Assembly (NCBI RefSeq): GCF_900112955.1
Contig: NZ_FONP01000001.1
Coordinates: 248,001-312,000 of the forward strand
Direction: 5' to 3'
Origin: Peptostreptococcus sp. D1
Lineage (GTDB): Bacteria; Bacillota; Clostridia; Peptostreptococcales; Peptostreptococcaceae
DNA length: 64,000 nt
Part shown: positions 19,277 through 30,656 of the stretch, piece by piece
Layout: each line of letters begins with the position of its first letter
Numbering within the stretch: the stretch's first letter is position 1
Notes under the pieces: model-generated
Database searches by the model: none
What the model was told of the DNA's origin: nothing
The model's input: only the letters and a program-made list of their open reading frames with translations
Position numbers and translations under genes: made by a program

Positions 19277-19942
19277 CTATTTAGCTGCCATTTTCTTTTC
19301 AAGAAGAGCAACCAATCTTGAAAGAACAAATGTAAGTACAAAGTAAACCAAAGCGGCTAACAAGTATGGTCCAAATGATTTAAATGTAGTGTTCTTTACA
19401 GCACCAGCAACAAACATAATATCCATAATACCTACTGTAGAAACAATTGCAGTTTCCTTTACAAGTGACACAAATTCATTCGCCAATGCTGGTAATATGT
19501 TTTTAATTGCCTGTGGAACAATAACATATCTCATTGATTGCCAGTAGTTCATTCCTAAGGAACGACTTGCTTCCATTTGACCCTTGTTTACTGACTCGAT
19601 TCCTGATCTCAATATTTCTGCTATATATGCACCTGAATTAAGAGTCAATGCTATTGCGCCGGCTGTAAATTCTGGACCAAGCCCCAAAAAATCTGGATAT
19701 TTGATATTCAACAAGGTCGGTAAACCAAAGTATATAATTGACAGCTGAACCATCAAAGGTGTATCTCTTATTACCTCTATATAAATATTTGAAATAACCT
19801 TGAAAATTTTAAAATTTGAAATTTTTGCTATACAAGCAATTAACCCCAGAACAAATCCAAAGCATAACGCAACAATCGATAGCAATATCGTAACCTTCGT
19901 ACCTTTTACAAACAGGTCCGAATAATCTAATAAATATCCCAT
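19277..19942 (-). CDS. Polar amino-acid ABC transporter permease
   Basis: A 221-residue HisM/GlnP-type permease with about five membrane helices. The EAA loop shows [28 protein letters not shown], the ATPase contact site. It lies between the binding-protein gene and the ATPase gene, with 14 bases to the latter. A single permease suggests a homodimer. Confidence 0.93.
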   Translation of the reverse strand: MGYLLDYSDLFVKGTKVTILLSIVALCFGFVLGLIACIAKISNFKIFKVISNIYIEVIRDTPLMVQLSIIYFGLPTLLNIKYPDFLGLGPEFTAGAIALTLNSGAYIAEILRSGIESVNKGQMEASRSLGMNYWQSMRYVIVPQAIKNILPALANEFVSLVKETAIVSTVGIMDIMFVAGAVKNTTFKSFGPYLLAALVYFVLTFVLSRLVALLEKKMAAK

Positions 19943-20071
19943 AATCTAACTCCTTAAAAAAATCCTGATCTTCTTTTGTTTCTATGTTTATTTTAATTTC
20001 TATACTTATTTTTATCTCTATGTTTGTTACATATATTACATTATTAGTATAATTAGCTTAAATTAAGCTAA

Positions 20072-20920
20072 TTATTTCTTTTCTTTTGATACTAGGTCAA
20101 CTGCATTAGCCAATATCTTATCGTATTCTCCACTATCCTTTAGAGTCTTAATTTCTTCATTCAATGCTGCTAGTAGCTCTTTATTGTCGCCTTTCTTTAC
20201 TGCTACCGCCATCAATTCTTCATCTCCACCGCTAGTTAATGCTAAGCTTTCAACAACTTTTACGCCATCATATTTTCCTGCATTTATGCTTGCAACTTTA
20301 TCATTTAATACTACCGCATCTATATTTCCATTCTTCAAATCCATTACTAAATCCGGAACAGATGTTAAAGCCTTGTAATCAGTAATTTTTAACTGTTTTT
20401 TAACATATATTTCCTGAGTAGATCCCTTTTGAACACCTAGCTTCATCTTCTTTAAGTCATTTTCTGATTTCAATTTTCCAGAATCGCTATCTCTCACTAT
20501 CACACCATTTTTACCCATAAAGTAAATATCTGTAAAGTCTACTGATTTTTTACGAGTTTCATCAGGCGTCATACCTGTAATTACTAAATCAACAGCATCA
20601 GATTGCAGTGCCGGTAATAGTGAATCGAAATCCATCGATTTAATTTCAAGCTTTACTCCCAATTTGTCAGCAAATTTTTGTGCCAATTCGATATCAGCTC
20701 CAACTATCTTACTCTTTCCATCTTCTGAAATAATAAATTCAAATGGAGGATAATCTGGTGAAGTACCAACAATTAACTTTCCATCCTTCTTAATCTGCTC
20801 AAGCTTAGTTGCTCCAGCTGATGAATTTTTTTCCTCCTTTTTACTTCCACAGCCTGCCATACCTACTGCCAATACAGCTACTAATCCCAATGCCATTAAT
20901 TTCTTTAATCCTTTTTTCAT
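20072..20920 (-). CDS. Amino-acid ABC transporter substrate-binding lipoprotein
   Basis: A 282-residue lipoprotein. A Lys-rich signal peptide ends in the lipobox VGMAGC (Cys at about 25). The periplasmic-binding-protein family 3 fold follows, with GTSPDYPPFEF and FADKLGVKLEIKSMDFDSLLPAL. The amino-acid contact motif region ITGMTPDETRKKSVDFTDIYF is intact. It is the first gene of the transporter operon and follows a T-box leader, so expression should rise when the cognate tRNA is uncharged. Confidence 0.93.
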   Translation of the reverse strand: MKKGLKKLMALGLVAVLAVGMAGCGSKKEEKNSSAGATKLEQIKKDGKLIVGTSPDYPPFEFIISEDGKSKIVGADIELAQKFADKLGVKLEIKSMDFDSLLPALQSDAVDLVITGMTPDETRKKSVDFTDIYFMGKNGVIVRDSDSGKLKSENDLKKMKLGVQKGSTQEIYVKKQLKITDYKALTSVPDLVMDLKNGNIDAVVLNDKVASINAGKYDGVKVVESLALTSGGDEELMAVAVKKGDNKELLAALNEEIKTLKDSGEYDKILANAVDLVSKEKK

Positions 20921-20983
20921 CTTTGTAACTCCTTATCAAAATACTTTAAAAATCTTTTAAAAAATAAACCTTAATTTATAAAA

Positions 20984-21298
20984 AAGTCTCTTGGCCATAA
21001 TGACCAAGAGACGAATATACCGCGTTACCACTCTTGTTGACAGCTACACAATAAGAATAATCATGTATAAAAAAATCCCTCAGTCATAAATGACCAAGAA
21101 ACGAATATACCGCGTTACCACTCTTATTGACAGATAAACTGCCCTCTCAACCCCTTAAGGCGGGAAACCTATTAGAATACTAAATTTCTTCCAATAATCT
21201 CCAGAGCTCTTTTCACAAATACTTCCAATATTGGGCTCACACCATACCCCAACTCGCTGAAAATTCGGTAAAGCTACTTTCTCTATCACTGATTTTAT
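20984..21298 (-). ncRNA. T-box leader with duplicated antiterminator/terminator module
   Basis: The minus-strand RNA has a stem I region (about 21183-21297) with the AGTA loop-E element. Two copies of the T-box sequence AGAGTGGTAACGCGG follow, at about 21110-21125 and 21020-21035. Each copy is followed by a terminator hairpin with a T run (21068-21103 and 20984-21013). The copies are 90 bases apart and match over 43 bases with two differences. There is only one stem I. The T-box UGGU predicts an A discriminator. Candidate specifiers are CTC or CTG (Leu); TGG (Trp) fits the discriminator less well. Confidence 0.85.
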
Positions 21299-21320
21299 AA
21301 ACTATTTAGCTATGAACTAT

Positions 21321-21349
21321 ATTATACTCACCGAATAAACTATTGTCAA
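21321..21349 (-). promoter_or_regulatory. Consensus promoter of the T-box/amino-acid transporter operon
   Basis: On the minus strand TTGACA (21344-21349) and TATAAT (21321-21326) are exactly 17 bases apart, both perfect consensus. The start point would fall just before stem I. Confidence 0.85.
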
Positions 21350-21366
21350 TATATTTTTTTATTTTT

Positions 21367-23256
21367 TTAAAATTCATTTTCTATACCTTTTATAAATCTT
21401 GATTTTTCAGCTTTTTTGTTATATTTCTTTGCTGGAATACTAATTGTCAAATTATCTTTTGCCCTAGTTATTCCAACATAAAATAATCTTCTTTCCTCTT
21501 CTTCATGATTTTCATCTATATTTTCATCTTCAGAATTAATATAGGGAACTATTCCGTCAATGACTCCAGCAATAAAAACATTTTTAAACTCAAGCCCTTT
21601 GGAGCTATGCATTGTAGTCAATACAACACCTTCATCTAGCAAATCGTCCAAAGAGCTTTTTTTCTGTTGGATATTTTTCTTTTTAAGCTCTTCTCGCACC
21701 TCATCAATATGCTTAAAAAAGTCGAAGCTAGATTTAAAGCTTTTTGATGAGCTCTCAAGCTCGTCTAAAATATCCACAATACCTTTTGCTTTTATCTTCC
21801 TTTCATGACAGTATTCAAGTATGTATCTGTCATAATCCAAGGTTGTTCTAATATATGAAATCGCATACTCTGGTGCCAGTGTTCGAATATACAACAAATC
21901 TTCATATACATCCCTTAAATCTCTTTTTTGAAACTCTTTTATATCAGGATTATTCAGTAAAGCTTCAAAAAAATCCACACTTTTAACCGCTTTATCCACT
22001 GCTATTTTCGAAATATATCTAAATGGTTTATTAATAACTCTTGCCCATTCCTCATTTGTAGCAATATTCATGGCAATTCTCATATATGCAATCATGTCCA
22101 TGCTTGCCCAATGATCAAAAATACTTTTTGCTGAATCTTTTAATACAAACGGTATTCGATTATTCATAAACGAGTCAACAAGTGCTCTTGACTGCCTGTT
22201 TGTCCTATAAATAACGGCAAAATCAGAATACTCATTTTCTTCTTTTTCCACAGCATTTTTTATTCCTTCTGCGATAATATTTGCTTCATCTTCAATATCC
22301 TTTGGATAAATATAGCAGATATTTCCTTTTGTCGTTCTGTATGGAAATACTCTTTTTTCGTACCTATTTTTGTTGTTTTTTATCAGTCTTTGCGACAATT
22401 CTACAATATTTTTATCAGATCTGTAATTTTTTTCCAGAATAACAGTTTTAGCAGCATCGAAATACTTTGAAAAATTTAACATAAAATCAGGTCTTGCACC
22501 TCTAAATCCATAAATACTTTGATCCTCATCGCCAACTACAAAGACATTGTTCAGAGGCTTGGCAATCAATTTAATTACTTCAAATTGGACTTTATTTACA
22601 TCTTGAAATTCATCAATTAGAATATATTTGTATACACTTCTCACTATTTCCAAAATATCTTCATTTTCCAACAGCAGCTTGTATGTCATAATAAGCATAT
22701 CATCAAAATCAATCTTGTTAACACTATTTTTTCCTCTTTCATAAAGGTCAAAAATCTGTGAGAAAACCTCTGATTCAAAAGATTCACAATTATACAATAT
22801 CGGCTCAATCATCTCATTTTTAACATAAGAAATATCTGACAATATCGCAGCTATATCATCATCACTGATGTTTGAAATTTTAAGCTGCCTCAAGACAATT
22901 TTCATCAATTTATATCTATCATTTTCTGAAATAATATCCTCAAGATTAATTCCACTATATTTTCTCAATATCCTAAAAAACGAAGAATGAAAGGTACCGA
23001 AATTAACCTTCTTCACTCTGTCATCCCTTGCAAAATCAAGTGTTTTTTTCTTAATATCGTCCGATGAAGCCTTTGTGAAGCTAATAGCCAAAATTCTGGT
23101 AGGAGGGATATCATGGTTTTTTATCATATTATAAATTCTATGTGCTATTACTCTTGTTTTTCCAGATCCAGGTCCGGCAAGAACCAAGCAAGGTCCATCA
23201 ATATGTTCAACGGCAATACGTTGATTTCGATTTAATGTATTCAATATGTTAGACAA
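21367..23256 (-). CDS. UvrD/PcrA-family DNA helicase (short form)
   Basis: A 629-residue superfamily 1A helicase. The motifs are AGPGSGKTRVIAHRI (I), DEFQDVNKVQFEV (II), VGDEDQSIYGFRGARP (III), LEKNYRS (IV), TTMHSSKGLEFKNVF (V), and RRLFYVGITRAKDNL (VI). It is about 100 residues shorter than typical PcrA because it lacks the flexible C-terminal RNA-polymerase-binding tail. A full PcrA may exist elsewhere and this may be a paralogue. It stands alone between the T-box operon and the CLC gene. Confidence 0.92.
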   Translation of the reverse strand: MSNILNTLNRNQRIAVEHIDGPCLVLAGPGSGKTRVIAHRIYNMIKNHDIPPTRILAISFTKASSDDIKKKTLDFARDDRVKKVNFGTFHSSFFRILRKYSGINLEDIISENDRYKLMKIVLRQLKISNISDDDIAAILSDISYVKNEMIEPILYNCESFESEVFSQIFDLYERGKNSVNKIDFDDMLIMTYKLLLENEDILEIVRSVYKYILIDEFQDVNKVQFEVIKLIAKPLNNVFVVGDEDQSIYGFRGARPDFMLNFSKYFDAAKTVILEKNYRSDKNIVELSQRLIKNNKNRYEKRVFPYRTTKGNICYIYPKDIEDEANIIAEGIKNAVEKEENEYSDFAVIYRTNRQSRALVDSFMNNRIPFVLKDSAKSIFDHWASMDMIAYMRIAMNIATNEEWARVINKPFRYISKIAVDKAVKSVDFFEALLNNPDIKEFQKRDLRDVYEDLLYIRTLAPEYAISYIRTTLDYDRYILEYCHERKIKAKGIVDILDELESSSKSFKSSFDFFKHIDEVREELKKKNIQQKKSSLDDLLDEGVVLTTMHSSKGLEFKNVFIAGVIDGIVPYINSEDENIDENHEEEERRLFYVGITRAKDNLTISIPAKKYNKKAEKSRFIKGIENEF

Positions 23257-23317
23257 TCCAATCCCTCCTTTATATTTTTTTAGATAAATTATTTATTTTA
23301 CATGGAAAATAATTCCA

Positions 23318-24907
23318 CTACGCACCTATTGTAAGCTCATTCAAATAATCCAACATTTTCGGGTAGTCTGATTGATTTACCATAACAGTCAGCATATCCC
23401 CCTCCAATATCATAGTCTTTCCTCTTGGCAAAATTTCAGTATCACCTCTGTATACAGATACCACCAAGCAGTTTTGTGGCCAATCAATTTCCGATATATA
23501 CTTACCCTCAGCCTTGCTTCCCATATGTACAGCAAATTCCATCAGAGTTTTTTTATCATTTTCTATAATCTCGATATCCTTTCCCTTTGATGTCAAAATA
23601 CCCTTTAGCAATAGATCATACACAGGCTCGACTCCAAGCAAATCTGATGTAATCAAGGCTGAGAAAACCACTAAAGCGAGTGATAGCAGATGCTCAAATG
23701 AACCGGTCATCTCAAAAATAAGTATTATCCCAGTAATTGGAGCCTTAACAATAGCAGCAAAATGTCCAGCCATCGCCAATACAGCAAAATTAATAATATA
23801 CTCCCTAGGTATCCCTAAAAACTTTACACAAAAAATTCCAAATATACTACCTATCATTGCACCCAATGCCAACAATGGAAAGAAAATTCCTCCTGGCACG
23901 CCAGAGCCAAAGGATATAAATGTGAACAAGTATTTAATAACTAAAAAGGCAAGCAATGCTATAATACTATAATCGACTACACTCAGCTTGGTAATTATCT
24001 CATGACCACCACCAATTAACTGTGGAACTGTCATCCCCAAAATTCCAGAAAAAATAAATGGTATCATTATTTTGAGCTCTAATATTATAGGCAATTTTTT
24101 GTAAAAATGCTTTGTAATAAGTAACCCATGGTTAAATATGTAAGCACTTAAGCCTACCAAAACACCTAATATTATCAGTGTCCAGTAATATTTTATAGGA
24201 ATAATTTTTAAAACAGAAAACCTTAGAGATGGATTCATACCAAGAATGGATTTGCTAACCATATCCGCAGTTACTGCTGAAATCATGGCAGATGTCAAAA
24301 CGACAGGCGAAAAATTTTTATGAACCTCTTCCAATGCAAACATAACACCTGCCAAGGGTGCATTAAATGCTGCAGCCAAGCCTGCAGAAGCACCACTTGT
24401 TATAAGATACTTTTGCTCGCTATCAAGTCTATTCGCATTTCTTGAAACACCTTCTCCAACTGCTGCACCCATCTGAATTGATGGACCCTCTCTACCAACT
24501 GACAATCCAGCAGCCAATGAAATTATCCCACCAATAAATTTAAAGAATAACACCTTTTTCCAATTTACCTTAATTCTTCTAGTAATAATTCCTTCTACTT
24601 GAGGAATACCAGAGCCTGAAATATTAGGCTCTTGCTTTACGCAAAAAGATATGAATAATGAAGCAATGATAAGGCACAGAAGGACTACTACCATATTGAG
24701 CGGTTTTCCTGATGCTTTTCCATATAATTCAATTACAATTTCAAATAACTTTTCGCCCAAAATTCTGTATGCAACAATCACAAGACCACTGAGTATCCCG
24801 ATTAAGAAGGAGTAAAAAATCATATTATATTTTAGAGTTTTAGTAGATTCGAGAATATCACCTATACTCTGCTCCTCACGATTTTTTCTTGCACGTCTAA
24901 TAAACAT
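23318..24907 (-). CDS. CLC-family chloride channel/antiporter with C-terminal TrkA-C domain
   Basis: A 529-residue membrane protein. The CLC selectivity motifs are GSGIPQVEG, GREGPSIQMG (with the gating Glu) and GSGVPGGIFFPLLALGA. KAPITGIILIFEMTGS lies in the second half. The last 80 residues are a TrkA-C (RCK-C) regulatory domain (LVVSVYRGDTEILPRGKTMILEGD). Antiporter and channel forms cannot be separated with confidence by eye. It precedes folD by 20 bases in the leftward direction of transcription, but a shared role is not obvious. Confidence 0.92.
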   Translation of the reverse strand: MFIRRARKNREEQSIGDILESTKTLKYNMIFYSFLIGILSGLVIVAYRILGEKLFEIVIELYGKASGKPLNMVVVLLCLIIASLFISFCVKQEPNISGSGIPQVEGIITRRIKVNWKKVLFFKFIGGIISLAAGLSVGREGPSIQMGAAVGEGVSRNANRLDSEQKYLITSGASAGLAAAFNAPLAGVMFALEEVHKNFSPVVLTSAMISAVTADMVSKSILGMNPSLRFSVLKIIPIKYYWTLIILGVLVGLSAYIFNHGLLITKHFYKKLPIILELKIMIPFIFSGILGMTVPQLIGGGHEIITKLSVVDYSIIALLAFLVIKYLFTFISFGSGVPGGIFFPLLALGAMIGSIFGIFCVKFLGIPREYIINFAVLAMAGHFAAIVKAPITGIILIFEMTGSFEHLLSLALVVFSALITSDLLGVEPVYDLLLKGILTSKGKDIEIIENDKKTLMEFAVHMGSKAEGKYISEIDWPQNCLVVSVYRGDTEILPRGKTMILEGDMLTVMVNQSDYPKMLDYLNELTIGA

Positions 24908-24927
24908 AAAATCACCTCTAAAAAGAA

Positions 24928-25782
24928 TTATAATGTATTTTTAAACGCTTTTAATACCTGGCTCGCCAATATTGAAGTCGTTACTGCTCCAACTCCACCC
25001 GGAACAGGAGTTATTCCTCCAGATTGCTCTAAAACCTCGTCATAGTCGACGTCGCCCATCATATTTCCATCTTCGTCAAAATTGATACCAACATCAATAA
25101 CGACCGCACCCTCTCTGACAAATTCTTTTTTCACAAAACGACCAACACCAATGCAAGAAATCAATATATCAGCCTTGCTACATATTTCGCTCAAATTTTT
25201 GGATTTCGAATGACATATAGTTACTGTTGCATTCCTATTTGTCAGCATTATCGAAAGAGGCTTTCCAACTACCATCGATCTTCCTATTACTACAACATTC
25301 TTTCCTTCAACATCAATTCCATAAAAATCGAGAATTTCTACTACACCCATCGGCGTACAAGGAACAAATCCATCTTTTTCACCAGAAAACAGCTTAGCTA
25401 AATTAATAGGAGAAAAGCAATCCACATCCTTTTCAGGAGAAATAATATTTTTTATAGCATCTTCGTCTAATCCCTTTGGCAACGGTCTAAAACACAAAAT
25501 CGCCGTTACTGAAGTGTCGCCATTAAGTTTTTCCAACGAATCTATATATTCATCCATCGAACAATTTTCATTCAGTTCAACGACAACAGTATCTATTCCA
25601 CACTTTTTACATCTATTTGAAGCCGCTCTCTGATAAGAAAGATCATCTTCCCTATTCCCAACTCTAATCATTGCAAGAGTTGGCTTCTTGCCAGTTTTTA
25701 CAAAAATATCTTCAATTTCAGATATTATTTTTTCCGTCAGCTTATCTGCTACAGGCTTGCCCTTTAACACTTTATTTTCCAA
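24928..25782 (-). CDS. folD: Methylene-THF dehydrogenase FolD, variant lacking cyclohydrolase residues
   Basis: A 284-residue FolD-family protein. The cofactor-binding part is normal: PCTPMGVVEIL, GRSMVVGKP, and TPVPGGVGAVTTSIL near the C-terminus, plus KDVDCFSP. The active-site segment is not. The Y-x-x-x-K motif reads SYQRAASNRC, with Ala where the catalytic Lys should be. The usual VQLPLPKH reads CFRPLPKG, losing the Gln. These residues serve the cyclohydrolase step, so a dehydrogenase-only enzyme is likely. The start is TTG at 25782 with GGAGGG upstream. The cyclodeaminase-family gene just upstream could supply the missing activity. Confidence 0.88.
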   Translation of the reverse strand: MENKVLKGKPVADKLTEKIISEIEDIFVKTGKKPTLAMIRVGNREDDLSYQRAASNRCKKCGIDTVVVELNENCSMDEYIDSLEKLNGDTSVTAILCFRPLPKGLDEDAIKNIISPEKDVDCFSPINLAKLFSGEKDGFVPCTPMGVVEILDFYGIDVEGKNVVVIGRSMVVGKPLSIMLTNRNATVTICHSKSKNLSEICSKADILISCIGVGRFVKKEFVREGAVVIDVGINFDEDGNMMGDVDYDEVLEQSGGITPVPGGVGAVTTSILASQVLKAFKNTL

Positions 25783-25821
25783 TAACTATTCCCTCCTCAT
25801 ATATATTTACAATTTCTTTTG

Positions 25822-26460
25822 CTAGATAAGTTTTTCCACAACTGATTGATATATTCTATCACAGCTCTCACATATATTTTTCTCCAAAGACTCTAGCTCC
25901 AGTTTGTATTGGTTTACAAAATTTTCATCATCTATATATTTTATATTAATCAAAATATTTAATTTTGCACTAAGCACTGATGCCTTTAACATCATAACAC
26001 CAACCCCAACATCGCTTATTAGCATATTTGAACCTTTAACCAAAAGTTCTTCATGAAGCTTCAATATTTCATTTGAAATCTGTAATGTTTTTAATGGAAC
26101 TGATGCAGCAGCTTTCAAACAATCCTGAATCGTAATCTGCTTTAATTTCTTTTCTTCTTCTGTATCACTTGGCAATTTATACGCATTTGAAAGTGGTAAA
26201 TATGCTTCGACATCTTCATCTACCAAATCCAAAGAAATTTTTTCATACTCCTTCGCTTTTTCAATAATTACCCTTACATCCTCATCATATTGTTGATATT
26301 TCTTCTTTCCTACTGTAAAATTTCCGACCATGGATGCAAGAGCGGATGACAACGAAGCACAATATGCCGCAACACTACCCCCACCTGGCATGGTCTTTTT
26401 CGCAGCGACCTCATTTGAAAAATCTTCAAGAGAAAACTCTACATACTTTCTATTTTCCAT
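25822..26460 (-). CDS. fchA: Cyclodeaminase/cyclohydrolase family protein (FchA-like)
   Basis: A 212-residue helical protein of family PF04961. The N-terminal glycine loop reads MPGGGSVAAYCASLSSALASMVG, and LISDVGVGVMMLKA and LNILINIKYIDD lie in the C-terminal half. The family covers formiminotetrahydrofolate cyclodeaminase and the stand-alone methenyl-THF cyclohydrolase FchA. It lies 39 bases upstream of folD on the same strand, and that FolD has lost cyclohydrolase residues. FchA function is therefore the better guess. No hut or formiminotransferase gene is nearby. Confidence 0.85.
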   Translation of the reverse strand: MENRKYVEFSLEDFSNEVAAKKTMPGGGSVAAYCASLSSALASMVGNFTVGKKKYQQYDEDVRVIIEKAKEYEKISLDLVDEDVEAYLPLSNAYKLPSDTEEEKKLKQITIQDCLKAAASVPLKTLQISNEILKLHEELLVKGSNMLISDVGVGVMMLKASVLSAKLNILINIKYIDDENFVNQYKLELESLEKNICESCDRIYQSVVEKLI

Positions 26461-26680
26461 ACAATACCCCCTTCACAAATCTTAGCATGAAAATATCATG
26501 CATACCTACAAAAAATTTCGTCACTATTTATTATATGTGAACGAACAGATTTTAACAATATATAGACTGAAAAAATGTACATGATATAAATCACAAAAAC
26601 TCCCAATTCAAATTCCAAGAAATGAATTATACGAGTGATAATTGAGCCTATATCAAATAACAAAAATCTGCTTTAATACA

Positions 26681-26983
26681 TTATACATTTAATTTTCTTT
26701 CGACTTTATTTCCAAGTATTCCAGCTGCTACCAATACTATCAATAATATCCATCTCGAAAGTGAGAAATTTACGATAGGTGTATAAAGTACACCAACATT
26801 ACAAACATTAAAAAGTATTGTTCCAAATCCCATACATAGACTATCTAATGCATAAAAAACGCCAGATTTTGTAGTAATTTTCCAGTCAGCTGAAGCTGTC
26901 TGAGAAAATAATTTTGCAGTAAATAAACCATAAGGAATACTCGCTCCCCAACCTGCTTTTGTAACACCAATTAGCAAATACAA
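26681..26983 (-). pseudogene. C-terminal remnant of a polytopic membrane protein
   Basis: A 100-codon ORF with about three hydrophobic segments (GTILFNVCNVGVLYTPIVNF, RWILLIVLVAAGILG) and a Lys/Arg end. It would start at a TTG with no ribosome binding site, four codons after an in-frame stop. It looks like the 3' end of a larger gene whose front was lost, perhaps a YczE/YitT-type protein, though I do not recognise the family firmly. It lies at the edge of the cas operon and marks a rearrangement boundary. Confidence 0.45.
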
Positions 26984-27001
26984 ACCATTAAATTAATATA
27001 A

Positions 27002-27043
27002 TAAAAAATAGTGGAGTATCATTCTTTATTTTGATACACCACT
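27002..27043 (-). terminator. Terminator downstream of the cas operon
   Basis: AGTGGAGTATCA (27010-27021) and TGATACACCACT (27032-27043) pair with one mismatch. On the minus strand ATTTTTTAT follows. It is 170 bases past the cas5 stop codon. Confidence 0.65.
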
Positions 27044-27212
27044 TCAAAAATTCATCAATTTTTGCTACAAAGAAAATCATAATAATTCACATAAATTTAT
27101 AAAAATAATAAATAGTTGAATTACAAGCTTATTTTTTGTAATATCTAATTTTTCATAAAAATAATTAAATCATGTCAGAATTATTTCATAAGTATTGAAA
27201 TAACCCAATACT

Positions 27213-28836
<1,624 letters not shown>

Positions 28837-28838
28837 GA

Positions 28839-30584
28839 TTATTCCTCCCAACTCAATTTATTATTATCTTTTTCTTCATTTTTTTCGAAATTTGCACCAT
28901 TGAAGCCCAGTATAAACGCATAACCAATTGTCTTGAATTCTTCCTCAGTCGACAAACATTCGATAAATTTTTTTGGAATCTCTTTATCTATATACATATA
29001 ACATCTAATAAGTAAATCCATAAAAGCATTTACGTTTGAAGTCTTTAGAGCATTTAGCATACTATAAGATATACCGTCAATTTTTTTAACTGCCCCTTTT
29101 GAATCATACCCCATTCTTACATGCCATCCATAATTTCTTATTATAGAAATATCACTATTATTCAATTCTGACATAAGTCCAACCCCTTTCAAATAATTTA
29201 AATTTACACGTAGCATGCATTCTAAACTTGTTAAACTGAAGAAACAACTTCGTTTATTTGAAATATAATAGTGCATCAATCTATTTATCAATGAAAATAG
29301 ATTCTGATTGTTTAATAATTTCTTTAAAACCTCCTCATAAAGATAATAGTACTTTTTATTTTCAACAAAATAACCATTTTTTATATAGTTAAGTTGAGTT
29401 CTAGATTCATAGATAACATTTAATATATTTTCACTTAAAATACTAAATACATATTTGTCATTTTCAAAAAACACAACTTGTACATCTGATAATTCATATT
29501 TTATAATTTGATTATTTCTTTCATATATTATTGCCTCTACCACACCCTTATAGGTCATACTTTTTTTGTTATTATTAAAACCTTCTAGCACATTATTTTT
29601 CAGCTTTGAATTCACGTGTGTCAATGCTTTAATATTTAAATTACTGTTTATAAAAACGCCCTTATCAAAACCATATACAAATCCTGCAGGCATACAAGCA
29701 TATACCAATTTACAAACATCACAAATAGCAATGTCATTTTGGAAATTCCAAATATGTGAGGACTTCCTAGCAACATCAAAACCAGTATTAGTCAAAAAAC
29801 TCAGATTATTATTCATATCTTTTATTCTTGAATCACATAAAAAACAATTATATTTATATTTCACTTTATCAGTTTTCATATATTCGATTGCAGGAAAAAC
29901 AAAATAATTGTCAAACTCTTTAAGTATATTTTTTTCTTTAACTTGTGCATTCAACACGCTTACTTTATCCCAATTTCTTTTTATCAATGTATAAATTACA
30001 TTCTTTCCACCAATATATTTTCTATACATAGGTCCTTCCAATGAGCTAATTACTTTTATCAGCTTATTGCAAATATTTTTTATTTCTGAAATAGAAGGTT
30101 TGTTTTTTTTACTAATTTTTATTGACTTTATTTCAATGATTTCCTTAACTAAAACATCGGAATTAGGTATTAATTCTAATGCAGCTTTATAACTAGCACT
30201 CTTAATATAATAGTGAAGACAGTTCTTTATATATTTATTGATTTTTTCAACAGCTTCTACTATCTTTTCATCAGAAAAATCCTCGTATTCAATACTTATT
30301 ATTCTTTCAGCATCAACCTTAAACCCTACTATCTTACCATAACTGATTTGATTAATATATGTGTCTATCAAATAATCGAAATAATCATTGGCAAAATTTT
30401 CAAGATATTCTATTGGGAAGCATATTTCAAAATTAGAATTAACATTTTCCTTATTTTCGCCTTTTACATAATTACTTGTAAATTCAACAATATCTTTACC
30501 TGAATGCTTCAGTATGTTGTACATTCCAACTATCCCTGCGTTATATTGCCAATCGCCGAGTGTTATTTTAATAATATCTTCCAA
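28839..30584 (-). CDS. cas8b: CRISPR-associated Cas8, type I-B (Cst1-like large subunit)
   Basis: A 581-residue large subunit. The start MEDIIKITLGDWQYNAGIVG resembles the Cst1/Cas8a1-b Tneap family. A zinc-finger pair CFLC and CDVC is at about residues 245-290, followed by YACMPAGFVYGFDKG, a family signature. Cas8 recognises the PAM and recruits Cas3. The start is TTG at 30584 with AAGGGGG upstream. The subtype is assigned from gene order and these motifs. No Cas3 helicase-nuclease gene exists in the window. Confidence 0.85.
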   Translation of the reverse strand: MEDIIKITLGDWQYNAGIVGMYNILKHSGKDIVEFTSNYVKGENKENVNSNFEICFPIEYLENFANDYFDYLIDTYINQISYGKIVGFKVDAERIISIEYEDFSDEKIVEAVEKINKYIKNCLHYYIKSASYKAALELIPNSDVLVKEIIEIKSIKISKKNKPSISEIKNICNKLIKVISSLEGPMYRKYIGGKNVIYTLIKRNWDKVSVLNAQVKEKNILKEFDNYFVFPAIEYMKTDKVKYKYNCFLCDSRIKDMNNNLSFLTNTGFDVARKSSHIWNFQNDIAICDVCKLVYACMPAGFVYGFDKGVFINSNLNIKALTHVNSKLKNNVLEGFNNNKKSMTYKGVVEAIIYERNNQIIKYELSDVQVVFFENDKYVFSILSENILNVIYESRTQLNYIKNGYFVENKKYYYLYEEVLKKLLNNQNLFSLINRLMHYYISNKRSCFFSLTSLECMLRVNLNYLKGVGLMSELNNSDISIIRNYGWHVRMGYDSKGAVKKIDGISYSMLNALKTSNVNAFMDLLIRCYMYIDKEIPKKFIECLSTEEEFKTIGYAFILGFNGANFEKNEEKDNNKLSWEE

Positions 30585-30656
30585 TCAATATTCCCCCTTT
30601 CATCAGTTTTTATTTAAATTTTAATAATAGTTTTACCTAACAAATTATTTATTTAA

